A stretch of DNA of 64,000 nt from Streptomyces oceani (GTDB lineage Bacteria; Actinomycetota; Actinomycetes; Streptomycetales; Streptomycetaceae). The notes under the pieces were generated by a model that ran no database searches, was not told the origin of the DNA, and worked only from the letters and a program-made list of their open reading frames with translations. A program made the translations under genes and the position numbers. Positions 1 to 8,147 of this stretch are shown one piece after another. Numbering within the stretch: position 1 is the first letter of the stretch; the number at the start of each line of letters is the position of its first letter. The stretch spans positions 9,181 through 73,180 of the forward strand of contig NZ_LJGU01000133.1 of assembly GCF_001751245.1 (NCBI RefSeq). Reading direction: 5' to 3'.

Positions 1-86
1 GTCGAAGCCACGTCCTGAGCAACGGCTCACCGCCCCGGACGGCACGGGTGTGGCCCGGAGATTGGCCCGTTTGGCGCAGTAAGCGG
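1..86. other. Window edge, no gene supported
   Basis: A plus-strand frame ends in TGA at 16-18, so the first bases could be the 3' end of a plus-strand gene converging on the chaplin, but five codons are too few to name it. The rest of the stretch shows no start with a ribosome binding site. Confidence 0.3.
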
Positions 87-140
87 CCCGCCAGGACACG
101 GCTCGGCCTCCCGCCGGGAGCCGTGTCCTGGCGGGAGGCC
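87..140 (-). terminator. Overlapping alternative hairpins after the chaplin
   Basis: Positions 87-104 pair perfectly with 118-135 (18 bp, 13-nt loop). Positions 105-115 pair perfectly with 130-140 (11 bp, 14-nt loop). The two right arms overlap at 130-135, so both cannot form together. The element begins 26 nt beyond the chaplin stop codon and is most simply its terminator. It has no T-tract, which is common in Streptomyces. Confidence 0.65.
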
Positions 141-165
141 GATCCGTGCTGCCGACCGAAGAAGG

Positions 166-411
166 TCAGCGGTTGGCGCAGACGTTCCCGAACGCCGGGT
201 TCAGCAGACCGATGACGCTGATGGAGTTGCCGCAGACGTTGGCGTCCACGTCCACCGGCACCTGGATCACGTTGCCCGAGACGATGCCCGGCGAGCCGGC
301 AGCCATGCCCTTGGCGCTCGCGTCGTCGGCGGCGGAAGCCACGCCGGCACCGCTGACGATCAGGCCGCCCGCGGCGATGGTGACGGCGACGAGCTTCTTC
401 ATGTTCTTCAC
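166..411 (-). CDS. Short chaplin (secreted hydrophobic surface protein)
   Basis: Chaplins are secreted amyloid-forming proteins that coat aerial hyphae and spores and lower surface tension. This one is 81 residues: a signal peptide (residues 1 to about 28, basic start, Ala/Gly-rich core, cleavage near ASA-A) followed by a single chaplin domain (about 38-80) carrying GSPGIVSGNVIQVPV and GLLNPAFGNVC. That is the layout of the short chaplins (ChpD-H class), which lack a sortase signal. The start is GTG at 411, with AGGAGG 8-9 nt upstream; an in-frame ATG follows at codon 4. Two Cys (in VCGNS and NVCAN) can form the usual disulfide. The position next to the NarL-type pair and FHA-ABC gene matches, from memory, the chpE locus of S. 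coelicolor, although ChpE there lacks Cys. Confidence 0.95.
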   Translation of the reverse strand: MKNMKKLVAVTIAAGGLIVSGAGVASAADDASAKGMAAGSPGIVSGNVIQVPVDVDANVCGNSISVIGLLNPAFGNVCANR

Positions 412-533
412 TTCTGGACCCTCCTACGCATAACCCGCGGCGATCACCGCGGCGCCCTGGAGAACGCGGCGGGAGCGGAGGGGACACGAGCACGAAGCCC
501 ACACCACCCGACAGAATGAAAATCCGTCAGGGG

Positions 534-1178
534 TCAACCCGTCACACCGTGGCGTACGGCCCACAGCGCGGCCTGCGTGCGGTCCGCCAGGTCGAGCTTC
601 ATCAGGATGTTCGAGACATGAGTCTTCACCGTCTTCTCCGACAGCACCAGGGAGCGGGCGATCTCCCGGTTCGACCGTCCGTCCGCGAGCAGCCCGAGGA
701 CCTCGCGTTCCCGGTCGGTCAGCACCGCTCCACGGCCACCGCCGGGACCCTCGTCGTCCGCGAGCAGCGCGTCGGCGACCTCCGGCTGAAGCAGTACGTG
801 TCCGGCGTGCACGGAGCGGATGGCGTCTGCCAGCGCCTCCGGATCGACGTCCTTGTAGACGTAGCCGGCGGCACCGGCCCGCAGGGCCGGCACGACGGTG
901 CGCTGCTCGGTGAAACTGGTGACCACCAACACCCGGGCGCGGTTGCCCCGGGAGCGGAGTTCCTGGAGCGCCTCGATGCCGTCCACTCCGGGCATCTTCA
1001 CGTCCATCAGGATGACCTCGGGCGCCAACTCCTCGGCACACCGGACGGCCTCCGCGCCGTTCGCGGCCTCCCCCACCACGGCGATGTCCGCCTGGATCTC
1101 CAGAAAGGTCCGCAGCCCACGGCGCACCACCTGGTGGTCGTCCACCAGCAGAACCCTGATCGGCTCCGACTCAGCCAC
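534..1178 (-). CDS. NarL/FixJ-family response regulator
   Basis: DNA-binding partner of the kinase encoded just upstream. The 214 residues hold an N-terminal receiver domain (about 8-125) with the acidic pair DD in LLVDDHQ, the phosphoacceptor Asp in LMDVKMPG, the switch Thr/Ser in VVTSF and Lys in YVYKDVD. A C-terminal LuxR-type helix-turn-helix (about 145-210) carries LTDREREVLGLLADGRSNREI and KTVKTHVSNIL. Its start overlaps the 3' end of the kinase gene by 8 nt, which implies translational coupling. The two genes form a unit with the GAF kinase. The regulon cannot be told from sequence; the chaplin lies directly downstream on the same strand but has its own ribosome site after a 122-nt gap. 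Confidence 0.95.
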   Translation of the reverse strand: MAESEPIRVLLVDDHQVVRRGLRTFLEIQADIAVVGEAANGAEAVRCAEELAPEVILMDVKMPGVDGIEALQELRSRGNRARVLVVTSFTEQRTVVPALRAGAAGYVYKDVDPEALADAIRSVHAGHVLLQPEVADALLADDEGPGGGRGAVLTDREREVLGLLADGRSNREIARSLVLSEKTVKTHVSNILMKLDLADRTQAALWAVRHGVTG

Positions 1179-2310
1179 CGGGCACCTCCACCTCGATCAC
1201 GGTGCCCTCTCCGGGTTGTGAGAGCACCCTCAGCCGTCCCCCGACCCCGCTGGCCCGGTCGCGCATGGACACCAGCCCCAGGTGGCGTCCGGCCCGACGG
1301 ACCGCGCGCGGGTCGAAGCCGGTACCGTCGTCGGTCACCCTCAGCATCGCCCCGGCGCCATGCCGGGTCAGCTCCACCTCGACCCGTTCCGCACTCGCGT
1401 GCCGCAGGGCGTTGTGCAGCGCCTCCTGAGCCACCCGCAGCAGAGCCTCCTCCTGTGCGGTGGGCAGCGCCCGTACGCCCGTGCAATCGAAGGTGACCTG
1501 GGCGGAGTGCGCCCGGTTCAGCACCTGCGTCTGTGAACGCAGGGCGGCGACCAGGCCGTCCTCCTCGAGGGCGGCGGGGCGCAGTTCCACGACGGCGGCG
1601 CGCAGTTCGTCCACCGCCTCGGTGGCGAGTCGGGAGACCTCGTGCAGCTCGCTCTTGGCCCGCGCCGGGTCCCGGTCGATCAGCGTGGCAGCGGCCTGTG
1701 CGGTGAGACGTAGGGAGAAGAGCTTCTGCGCCACGGCGTCGTGCAGTTCGTGTGCGATACGGGCACGCTCGTCGGCGATGGTCAGCTCCCGGCTGCGTTC
1801 GTACAGCCGGGCGTTGGTCAGGGCGATGGCGGCGTGCTGGGCGAGCACCCGCAGCAACTCCTCGTCCTGCCCGGTGAATCCGCATTCGCCGGACGGTTTG
1901 GCACACCGCTTGTTGGCCAGGAAGAGGGCTCCCAGGACGTCGTTGTCGTCGGCGATCGGCATGCCCAGGAAATCGACGAGTTCCGGATGGGACGCCGGCC
2001 ACCCGCCGAACCTGGGATCGTCGCGGACGTCGGCGAGCCGCTGCGGGGAGCCCTCGTGCAGCATCGCGGCGAGGATTCCGTGCTGCCGTGGCAGTGGCCC
2101 GATCCTCCGCCACTCCTCGTCGCTCACCCCGTCCACGACGAACTGCGCGAAACCGCCGTGGTCGTCCGGCACTCCCAGCGCGGCGTACTCCGCGCCGAGC
2201 AGTTCCCGCGCGGAGGCGACGATGGTCTGGAGGACGTCGCGGACCTGGAGATGCCGGTTCATGGCGAGCAGGGCGGCGCTGACGGCGGCCAGGCCGGTGC
2301 GGTGGACCAT
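1171..2310 (-). CDS. GAF-domain sensor histidine kinase
   Basis: Cytoplasmic sensor kinase of the NarL-partner class, 379 residues from ATG at 2310. Upstream the frame stays open but shows no family similarity; a GTG three codons earlier is an alternative start. A GAF domain (about 25-170) contains a Cys pair in KRCAKPSGECGF. It is followed by a HisKA_3 dimerisation segment with phosphoacceptor His190 in AHELHDAVAQKLFSL and a HATPase domain (about 285-375) with EALHNALRHA, DDGTGFDP and HLGLVSMRDRA. No membrane segment is present, so the signal is probably intracellular (small molecule or redox) and read by the GAF domain. It overlaps the response regulator gene by 8 nt. Confidence 0.93.
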   Translation of the reverse strand: MVHRTGLAAVSAALLAMNRHLQVRDVLQTIVASARELLGAEYAALGVPDDHGGFAQFVVDGVSDEEWRRIGPLPRQHGILAAMLHEGSPQRLADVRDDPRFGGWPASHPELVDFLGMPIADDNDVLGALFLANKRCAKPSGECGFTGQDEELLRVLAQHAAIALTNARLYERSRELTIADERARIAHELHDAVAQKLFSLRLTAQAAATLIDRDPARAKSELHEVSRLATEAVDELRAAVVELRPAALEEDGLVAALRSQTQVLNRAHSAQVTFDCTGVRALPTAQEEALLRVAQEALHNALRHASAERVEVELTRHGAGAMLRVTDDGTGFDPRAVRRAGRHLGLVSMRDRASGVGGRLRVLSQPGEGTVIEVEVPGG

Positions 2311-2617
2311 GCCGCTCACCGTATCGGCGGCGGCGGAACCGGCGGATCGTCCGGCGGCAGTGGAGCGGCCGGGGCGGGGGACGTAGGACCACGGGTGTAC
2401 GACCTCCCGGAGTCCGGGGGTGACGAGCCGCCCAGCGGCGGAGAGTGACCCGGACGGCAAACCCGGCACGCCCGCCACACGTGCCTCGGCGGGCGGACCC
2501 CGATGGGGGGTCCGCCCGCCGACCTGCCACGCGCGTTCCTGGCGGCCTCCTACCGGCACTGGCCGCGCGGGCAGGTAGCGGAGTGACCACGTGCTCGCTG
2601 ACGCGGGCCGCGCACGG

Positions 2618-5158
2618 CTACTTGCGCATGACCTCCGGCTCGTGCCGGCGCAGCAGCTTGATAACGATGAACAGGCAGATCAGGCCAATGAGGATCAGCA
2701 TGCTCATGTCCAAGAGATAGATGCCAGCGCTGTGCTCCCAGAGGGGATCAAGATCATTCGGCTTCTTCTCGTCCCAGGGCGGCATCAGGTGCCCCAAGTC
2801 GATGGAAGCCCCTGCCGCGCCCACCGCCCAGCGAGCGGGCATGAGCCAGGCCGCCTGGGTGAGTCCGGGAGAACCGAACAGTTGGAACAGCGTGCCGGTG
2901 AAGACGACCTGCACGATCGCGAACATCACCAACAACGGCATGGTCTTCTCCGCTGTCTTCACCAGTGACGAGATGACCAGCCCGAAGGCCATGGAGGTGA
3001 AGCCCAGCGCAACGATGGCGACGCCCATCTCCATGGCGGGCGGCATGAACAGGCCCTGTTTGGGCATCTCACGCGTCGAGAAGCCGATGCCGCAGATAAT
3101 CAGGCCCTGCAGGATGGTGATCAGGGTGAGGACAAGCACCTTGGACATGAGGTAGGCGGAACGTGAGAGGCCGGTGGCCCGCTCACGTTCGTAGATGACC
3201 CGCTCCTTGATCAGCTCACGCACGGCGTTGGCCGCCGCCGAGAAGCTCATGCCCACCGCGATGATCATCAGGATGGGGCCAGCCTGCGAGTTGAACGCCT
3301 TCGGGTTCTTTTCGTGGAGGGGGTTCTGCTCGAAGCCGTACTCGGAGGGCATAAGCGTGCTGACGAACCCAAGAACCATCGGGAGCAGCACCGACAGCAG
3401 CATGAAGCCCCGGTCGGAGGCGATCACCGAGAGGTATCTGCGCACCAGGGTCCAGAACTGTGAGCCCCAGCTCTGCGGCTTCTGCATCTGCCGCGGCACC
3501 TGCGGCATGGCCTGCCGGCTCTGCGGCTCGACCGCGTCGATGTCCGCGGCGTACATCTGGTAGTGCTGGGAGCCGTGCCAGCGACCCATCCAGTCGTAGT
3601 CGCGGTAGTTCTCGAAGGCTGAGAAGACGTCGGCCCAGGTGTCGTAGCCGAAGAAGTTGAGGGCCTCCTGCGGCGGGCCGAAGTACGACACGCCACCGCC
3701 GGGAGCCATGACCAGCAGCTTGTCACACAGCGCCAGCTCGGCGACGGAGTGCGTGACCACCAGGACCGTACGGCCGTCGTCCGCCAAGCCACGGAGCAGC
3801 TGCATGACGTCCCGGTCCATGCCGGGGTCGAGGCCGGAGGTCGGCTCGTCCAGGAAGATCAACGAGGGCTTGGTCAACAGCTCCAGGGCTACCGAGACAC
3901 GCTTGCGCTGACCGCCGGAAAGGGAGGTGATCTTCTTGTCCGCGTGGATGTCGAGCTTCAGCTCGGCGAGGACCTCTTCGATACGGGCATTGCGCTCGCT
4001 GTCCGCGACGTCGCCCGGGAAGCGGAGGCGGGCGGCGTACCGCAGGGCGGTGCGCACGGTGAGCTCCTTGTGCAGGATGTCGTCCTGCGGGACCAGCCCG
4101 ATGCGCTGACGCAGCTCGGCGAAGTGCTGGTAGAGGTTCCGGTTGTCGTAGAGGACCTCACCGACGTCGGCCGGCCGGTAGCCGGTCAGCGCGCGCAGCA
4201 GCGTGGACTTGCCGGAACCGGACGGGCCGATCACGGCCACCAGGGACTTCTCCGGCAGGCCGAAGGTGACGTTGTTGAGGATCACCTTGTCGTTGTCCAC
4301 CTTGACCGTGAGGTGGCGAGCCGAGAACGACACCTCACCGGTGTCGACGAACTCCTCGAGTCGGTCCCCCACCAGGCGGAACGTCGAGTGGCCGACGCTG
4401 ACCGTGTCCTGCGGCGTGATGACGGCGGAGCCGGCCTTGGGCAGCGGCTGTCCGTTGACATACGTGCCGTTGTGGCTGCCGAGGTCGTGGATCTCGAAGC
4501 GACCGTCGGGCGAGGCACGGAACTCAGCGTGGTTCCGGGAGACCTGAAGGTCTGAGACCACCAGCTCGTTCTCCAGCGCACGACCGATCCGCATGACGCG
4601 ACCGAGCGAGAACTGGTGGAAAGTCGTCGGGCTGCGGTCACCTCCGCCCTGCGCGGGGTGCTGGTGCTGCTGAGGTGTCTGCTGCGGCACGTGCTGCTGC
4701 GGCACATGGTGTTGCGGCTGCTGCTGCCAGCCCGGCGGCGGCTGCATCTGCTGCTGCGGTGGCTGCTGACTCCAATGGCCGCCCTGCTGGGCCGGGGCCG
4801 CCTGCGGCTGGTGGTACTGCGTGGCGGCCTGATGCTGCGCCGGAGCCGCCGCCACACCGCCGGAGAGGCTCAGGCGCGGACCGTCCGTGGCGTTGCCCAA
4901 GTGCACGTTCGTGCCCGGGCCGATCTCCAGCTGCTGGATGCGCTGACCCTGGACGTAGGTGCCGTTCGTGCTGCCGTGATCCTCGATGAGCCAGCCGCTG
5001 CCTCCCCATCGCACGGTGGCGTGCCGCCAGGAGACTCTGGCGTCGTCGATCACTACGTCACCCTGCGGATCACGCCCGAGGTTGTACGCCCTGGACGGAT
5101 CGAGCGTCCAGGTCTGTCCGTTCAATTCCAGTACGAGTTCCGGCACTCCATGCCCCAC
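2618..5158 (-). CDS. ABC exporter with two FHA domains (Rv1747-like)
   Basis: A single 846-residue chain combines regulation, ATPase and membrane channel. FHA domain 1 spans about 22-98 (GRDPQGDVVID, HGSTNGTYVQG). A Gln/His/Pro-rich linker follows (about 103-172), then FHA domain 2 at about 183-262 (SLGRVMRIGR, GSHNGTYVNG). The ABC ATPase domain spans about 280-500, with Walker A GPSGSGKST at 311-319, signature LSGGQRKR at 413-420 and Walker B LIFLDEPTS. An ABC-2 type membrane domain with six hydrophobic helices occupies about 580-830. The order matches M. tuberculosis Rv1747, whose FHA domains bind phosphothreonines made by a Ser/Thr kinase; a similar phospho-switch is inferred here. The substrate is unknown. 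The start is GTG with GGGGGAC 8-9 nt upstream; the divergent neighbour is serB. Confidence 0.92.
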   Translation of the reverse strand: MGHGVPELVLELNGQTWTLDPSRAYNLGRDPQGDVVIDDARVSWRHATVRWGGSGWLIEDHGSTNGTYVQGQRIQQLEIGPGTNVHLGNATDGPRLSLSGGVAAAPAQHQAATQYHQPQAAPAQQGGHWSQQPPQQQMQPPPGWQQQPQHHVPQQHVPQQTPQQHQHPAQGGGDRSPTTFHQFSLGRVMRIGRALENELVVSDLQVSRNHAEFRASPDGRFEIHDLGSHNGTYVNGQPLPKAGSAVITPQDTVSVGHSTFRLVGDRLEEFVDTGEVSFSARHLTVKVDNDKVILNNVTFGLPEKSLVAVIGPSGSGKSTLLRALTGYRPADVGEVLYDNRNLYQHFAELRQRIGLVPQDDILHKELTVRTALRYAARLRFPGDVADSERNARIEEVLAELKLDIHADKKITSLSGGQRKRVSVALELLTKPSLIFLDEPTSGLDPGMDRDVMQLLRGLADDGRTVLVVTHSVAELALCDKLLVMAPGGGVSYFGPPQEALNFFGYDTWADVFSAFENYRDYDWMGRWHGSQHYQMYAADIDAVEPQSRQAMPQVPRQMQKPQSWGSQFWTLVRRYLSVIASDRGFMLLSVLLPMVLGFVSTLMPSEYGFEQNPLHEKNPKAFNSQAGPILMIIAVGMSFSAAANAVRELIKERVIYERERATGLSRSAYLMSKVLVLTLITILQGLIICGIGFSTREMPKQGLFMPPAMEMGVAIVALGFTSMAFGLVISSLVKTAEKTMPLLVMFAIVQVVFTGTLFQLFGSPGLTQAAWLMPARWAVGAAGASIDLGHLMPPWDEKKPNDLDPLWEHSAGIYLLDMSMLILIGLICLFIVIKLLRRHEPEVMRK

Positions 5159-5433
5159 AAAGTTGTCCCCCGAGTCACCCCCCGTACGGGGGTCTAGGGA
5201 TGGCGAACATCGTGGGGAACTATTTCAGGCTCCCCCGCCTGACAGGAAGTCGCCCCTGGAAAGTGCACACGGGAAGCGACGAATCCGATCCTGACCCGTG
5301 GAGGCTGCGACCTCCGTCGATCCGTACGGCAGCTGACGATCCAGTGCGAGCACGATACGGACAACCACCGGGTCCGTCCAGTATGCGGCCCCGGCAGGAA
5401 AGCTGCCGGGCACAGCGATACCGTGAACGCATC

Positions 5434-6657
5434 ATGACCCCATCGCAGGAAGCTCACGACGCCGCTCAGACCGAGGCCCCGACCGTCCTGGTCAAGATCT
5501 TCGGAAAGGACCGGCCCGGCATCACGGCAGGGTTGTTCGACACCCTGGCCGCGTACTGGGTCGATGTGATCGACATCGAGCAGCTCGTCACACGTGGCCG
5601 GATCACGCTGTGCGCGCTGGTCAGCGCCCCGTCCGGGGGTGAGGACGAGGGCGCGCTGCGCGCGACCGTGCACAGTTGGGCGGAGTCCATGGGCATGGAC
5701 GCCGAGATCATCACGGGCACCGGCGACAACCAGCCCCGCGGCCTCGGTCGCTCCCATGTCACCGTGCTCGGGCACCCGCTCACCGCTCGGTCGACCTCCG
5801 CCATAACGGCCAGCATCACCTCCACCGGCGGCAACATCGACCGCATCTTCCGACTCGCGAAGTACCCGGTGACCGCTGTGGAGTTCGACGTCTCGGGTGC
5901 GGGCACCGCCGAGCTGCGGACCGCACTCGCCCAGGAGGCGGCCCGGCACAAGGTCGACGTGGCGGTGGTGGCCTCCGGGCTGCACCGGCGTGCCCAGCGG
6001 CTGATCGTCATGGATGTCGACTCCACCCTGATCCAGGACGAGGTCATCGAACTCTTCGCCGCGCACGCGGGGTGTGAGGCCGAGGTCGCCGAGGTCACCG
6101 CGCAGGCGATGCGCGGCGAGCTGGACTTCGAACAGTCCCTGCACGCCCGGGTGCGGCTGCTGGCCGGACTGGACGAGTCGGTGGTGGAGAAGGTACGCGA
6201 GGAGATACGACTGACTCCGGGTGCCCGCACCCTGGTCGGTACGCTCAAGCGGCTCGGCTACCAAGTCGGTGTGGTTTCCGGCGGGTTCACCCAGGTCACG
6301 GACGCGCTACAGGAGAGCATGGGATTGGATTTCGCCTCCGCCAACACCCTGGAGGTGGTCGACGGGAAACTCACCGGACGGCTCACCGGGGAGATCGTCG
6401 ACCGTCCCGGAAAGGCGCGGTTGCTACGCCGGTTCGCGGAGGAAGCGGGTGTGCCGCTCAAGCAGACCGTGGCGATCGGTGACGGCGCCAACGATCTGGA
6501 CATGCTCAACGCCGCCGGTCTTGGCGTGGCGTTCAACGCCAAGCCGGTGGTACGGGAGGCCGCGCACACGGCGGTGAACGTGCCGTTCCTGGACACCGTG
6601 CTGTATCTGCTCGGTATAACCCGGGACGAGGTCGAGGCGGCCGAGATCACCGACTGA
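5434..6657 (+). CDS. Phosphoserine phosphatase SerB
   Basis: Catalyses the last step of serine synthesis, O-phosphoserine to serine. The 407 residues carry two ACT-type regulatory regions (about 15-95 and 107-182; KIFGKDRPGITAGLF is typical) and then a HAD hydrolase domain. Catalytic Asp194 and Asp196 lie in MDVDSTLIQDE; later motifs are SGGFT, the conserved Lys in RPGKARLL, and IGDGANDLDML. The ATG at 5434 was chosen because the frame upstream lacks family similarity. Feedback control by serine through the ACT domains is the usual property of this class and is inferred. The gene is divergent from the FHA-ABC gene and converges on the SixA-like phosphatase, with a hairpin between them. Confidence 0.95.
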   Translation: MTPSQEAHDAAQTEAPTVLVKIFGKDRPGITAGLFDTLAAYWVDVIDIEQLVTRGRITLCALVSAPSGGEDEGALRATVHSWAESMGMDAEIITGTGDNQPRGLGRSHVTVLGHPLTARSTSAITASITSTGGNIDRIFRLAKYPVTAVEFDVSGAGTAELRTALAQEAARHKVDVAVVASGLHRRAQRLIVMDVDSTLIQDEVIELFAAHAGCEAEVAEVTAQAMRGELDFEQSLHARVRLLAGLDESVVEKVREEIRLTPGARTLVGTLKRLGYQVGVVSGGFTQVTDALQESMGLDFASANTLEVVDGKLTGRLTGEIVDRPGKARLLRRFAEEAGVPLKQTVAIGDGANDLDMLNAAGLGVAFNAKPVVREAAHTAVNVPFLDTVLYLLGITRDEVEAAEITD

Positions 6658-6811
6658 CGGGGCAGGCCGGCACAGCTGGGCGCTCGCTCGCACGTGCCTG
6701 GGACTCCGCTCGGCCCTGCCAATTCTGTGTGCCCGTACGACAGCGGAGCTGTCACCCGCCGCCCTACGGGCCCGCGGCCGGTCCGCCACTTCGTGCTCGA
6801 CACACCACGGC

Positions 6812-6834
6812 TGCTGTGGCCCCAGGCCACAGCA
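6812..6834 (-). terminator. Hairpin between serB and the SixA-like gene
   Basis: TGCTGTGGCC, a CCA loop, then GGCCACAGCA make a perfect 10-bp stem. It lies 23 nt beyond the stop of the minus-strand phosphatase gene and 155 nt beyond serB, so it probably ends the former and can serve both directions. Confidence 0.6.
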
Positions 6835-6857
6835 TGCCAGGACGGCGCTTCGTCGCG

Positions 6858-7376
6858 TTACTCGTGTGGCGCCCAGAACGTCGTCAGGGTCCCTGCCCCC
6901 GGCTCCACCGACTTCCATGTCCCGTTGAACCGCAGTACCGCCAGCGCCGAGGTGGGGAAGCCCCGCCGCGCCATGTGTGCCGCGCTGTCCCCCTCCACGC
7001 CACCTGCCAGGGTTTCCGCGACCGTCTGCATGCCCGGATTGTGGCCCACCACCAGGACGTCCGCGACCTCCTCCGGAAGCTCGTTCAGGACAGAGATGAT
7101 CTCGCCGGTGGAGGCTTCGTACAGCCGGTCCTCATAGATCGTGCGTGGCCGCTCGGGGAGCTTTGTGACGACCAGCTTCCAGGTCTCCCTAGTGCGTGCC
7201 GCGCTGGAACAGAGGGTGAGTTGGGGGGAGATGCCGTGCGCGGTCAGCCACTCGCCGACAAGAGGGGCGTCCTTACGGCCCCGCTCCGCGAGGGGACGCT
7301 CATGGTCGCTCACATCGGGCCAGTCTGCCTTCGCATGCCGGAGAAGGACGATACTGCGGGGCACATCGACGCTCAT
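6858..7376 (-). CDS. SixA-like histidine phosphatase
   Basis: 172-residue member of the histidine phosphatase superfamily. The catalytic His and Arg lie in LLRHAKADW near the N-terminus. The second Arg is in SSAARTRETW and the second His in VVGHNPGMQTV. This is the SixA pattern of phosphohistidine phosphatases acting on His-phosphorylated proteins; the substrate in actinobacteria is not established and other phospho-substrates are possible. No signal peptide or membrane segment. The start is ATG at 7376 with a short GGAAG upstream. The gene converges on serB. Confidence 0.9.
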   Translation of the reverse strand: MSVDVPRSIVLLRHAKADWPDVSDHERPLAERGRKDAPLVGEWLTAHGISPQLTLCSSAARTRETWKLVVTKLPERPRTIYEDRLYEASTGEIISVLNELPEEVADVLVVGHNPGMQTVAETLAGGVEGDSAAHMARRGFPTSALAVLRFNGTWKSVEPGAGTLTTFWAPHE

Positions 7377-7490
7377 GCTTCCAGCTTCGCATGAAACGCC
7401 GGGCTGAGCGCGAGAGGTTGGGGATACTCACCAACTCCACACCGCCCCGGCCGACGACCCACGCGCGAGCGGCGTGCCACCACGTCAGCA

Positions 7491-7724
7491 TCACCCCGGC
7501 AGTATCTGCGCGAAGTGCTGCAGCACGCGCGTCACGGCTCTGTCGTCCCCGGCGGAAGCCTCCCCTCCGCCTGTCGCCTCAGCCTGCCCGCTCCCCACGA
7601 GGAGCAACAGCAACGCCAGGAACGCGACGACCGGAAGCACCACCGCCCACCAGGGCAGGTGGGCGTTCGCCCCGTGATAGCCGGGACGAGACGGGGGCGG
7701 GGTGGTCTGCACAACTGCGGGCAT
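7491..7724 (-). CDS. Small single-pass membrane protein, function unknown
   Basis: 77 residues from ATG at 7724, with GGAGG 8 nt upstream, so the start is firm. A short proline-rich N-terminus is followed by one strong membrane helix (about 26-46, AVVLPVVAFLALLLLLV) and a hydrophilic C-terminal tail of about 30 residues. No family is recognised. It lies on the same strand as the SixA-like gene, about 115 nt upstream of it. Codon use matches its neighbours. Confidence 0.7.
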   Translation of the reverse strand: MPAVVQTTPPPSRPGYHGANAHLPWWAVVLPVVAFLALLLLLVGSGQAEATGGGEASAGDDRAVTRVLQHFAQILPG

Positions 7725-7981
7725 GGGAGTCGCCTCCGTGGTCGGGTGGATCTTCGAACGCCGCCTTCGACGCTACGGCGGCTGCGAAGCCGAACCCATC
7801 AGGTGACCCACCCAGTTGCCCCTGAACCCAGCCCCCTAAGGGTTGGGGGGCCAGCCCCACCCCCGGACCGCGCTTCGCGCCCGGCCAGGCGCATAGGCGT
7901 ACGCCACGGGCGCTGGCCACCGCGGGGCTTGCCGACTGCCCACGGCCGCGCCGTCGCCGCACCGAATGGGGCTCGGCACCA

Positions 7982-8008
7982 CGCTTCGGGCCGGCCCGGC
8001 CCGAAGCG
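7982..8008 (-). terminator. Terminator after the MFS exporter unit
   Basis: CGCTTCGGGCCG, a GCC loop, then CGGCCCGAAGCG form a perfect 12-bp stem six nt beyond the stop codon of the 38-residue transporter-associated gene. No T-tract. Confidence 0.75.
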
Positions 8009-8013
8009 GCCGG

Positions 8014-8130
8014 TCAGGGTGCGGCGATGGAGGCGATCACGCCGATGACCACGAAGATGCCGAATATCGTGGCGAAGACCAGCAGCAGCTTCTTCTGGCC
8101 GTTCTGCGGATTGGGTTCCAGTACGGGCAT
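8014..8130 (-). CDS. Transporter-associated microprotein (SGM_5486 type)
   Basis: A 38-residue protein starting at ATG 8130, MPVLEPNPQNG, followed by a single membrane helix (about 14-36). It matches, from memory, the small Streptomyces proteins annotated as SGM_5486 family transporter-associated protein, which sit directly after CynX/NimT-type MFS genes. Here it begins 17 nt after the MFS stop codon on the same strand, so the pair is one transcription unit ended by a hairpin. The open frame runs 232 codons further upstream inside the MFS gene; that part is antiphase shadow. A role as accessory subunit is inferred from position only. Confidence 0.8.
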   Translation of the reverse strand: MPVLEPNPQNGQKKLLLVFATIFGIFVVIGVIASIAAP

Positions 8131-8147
8131 ACCGCTCAGTCTCCCAC

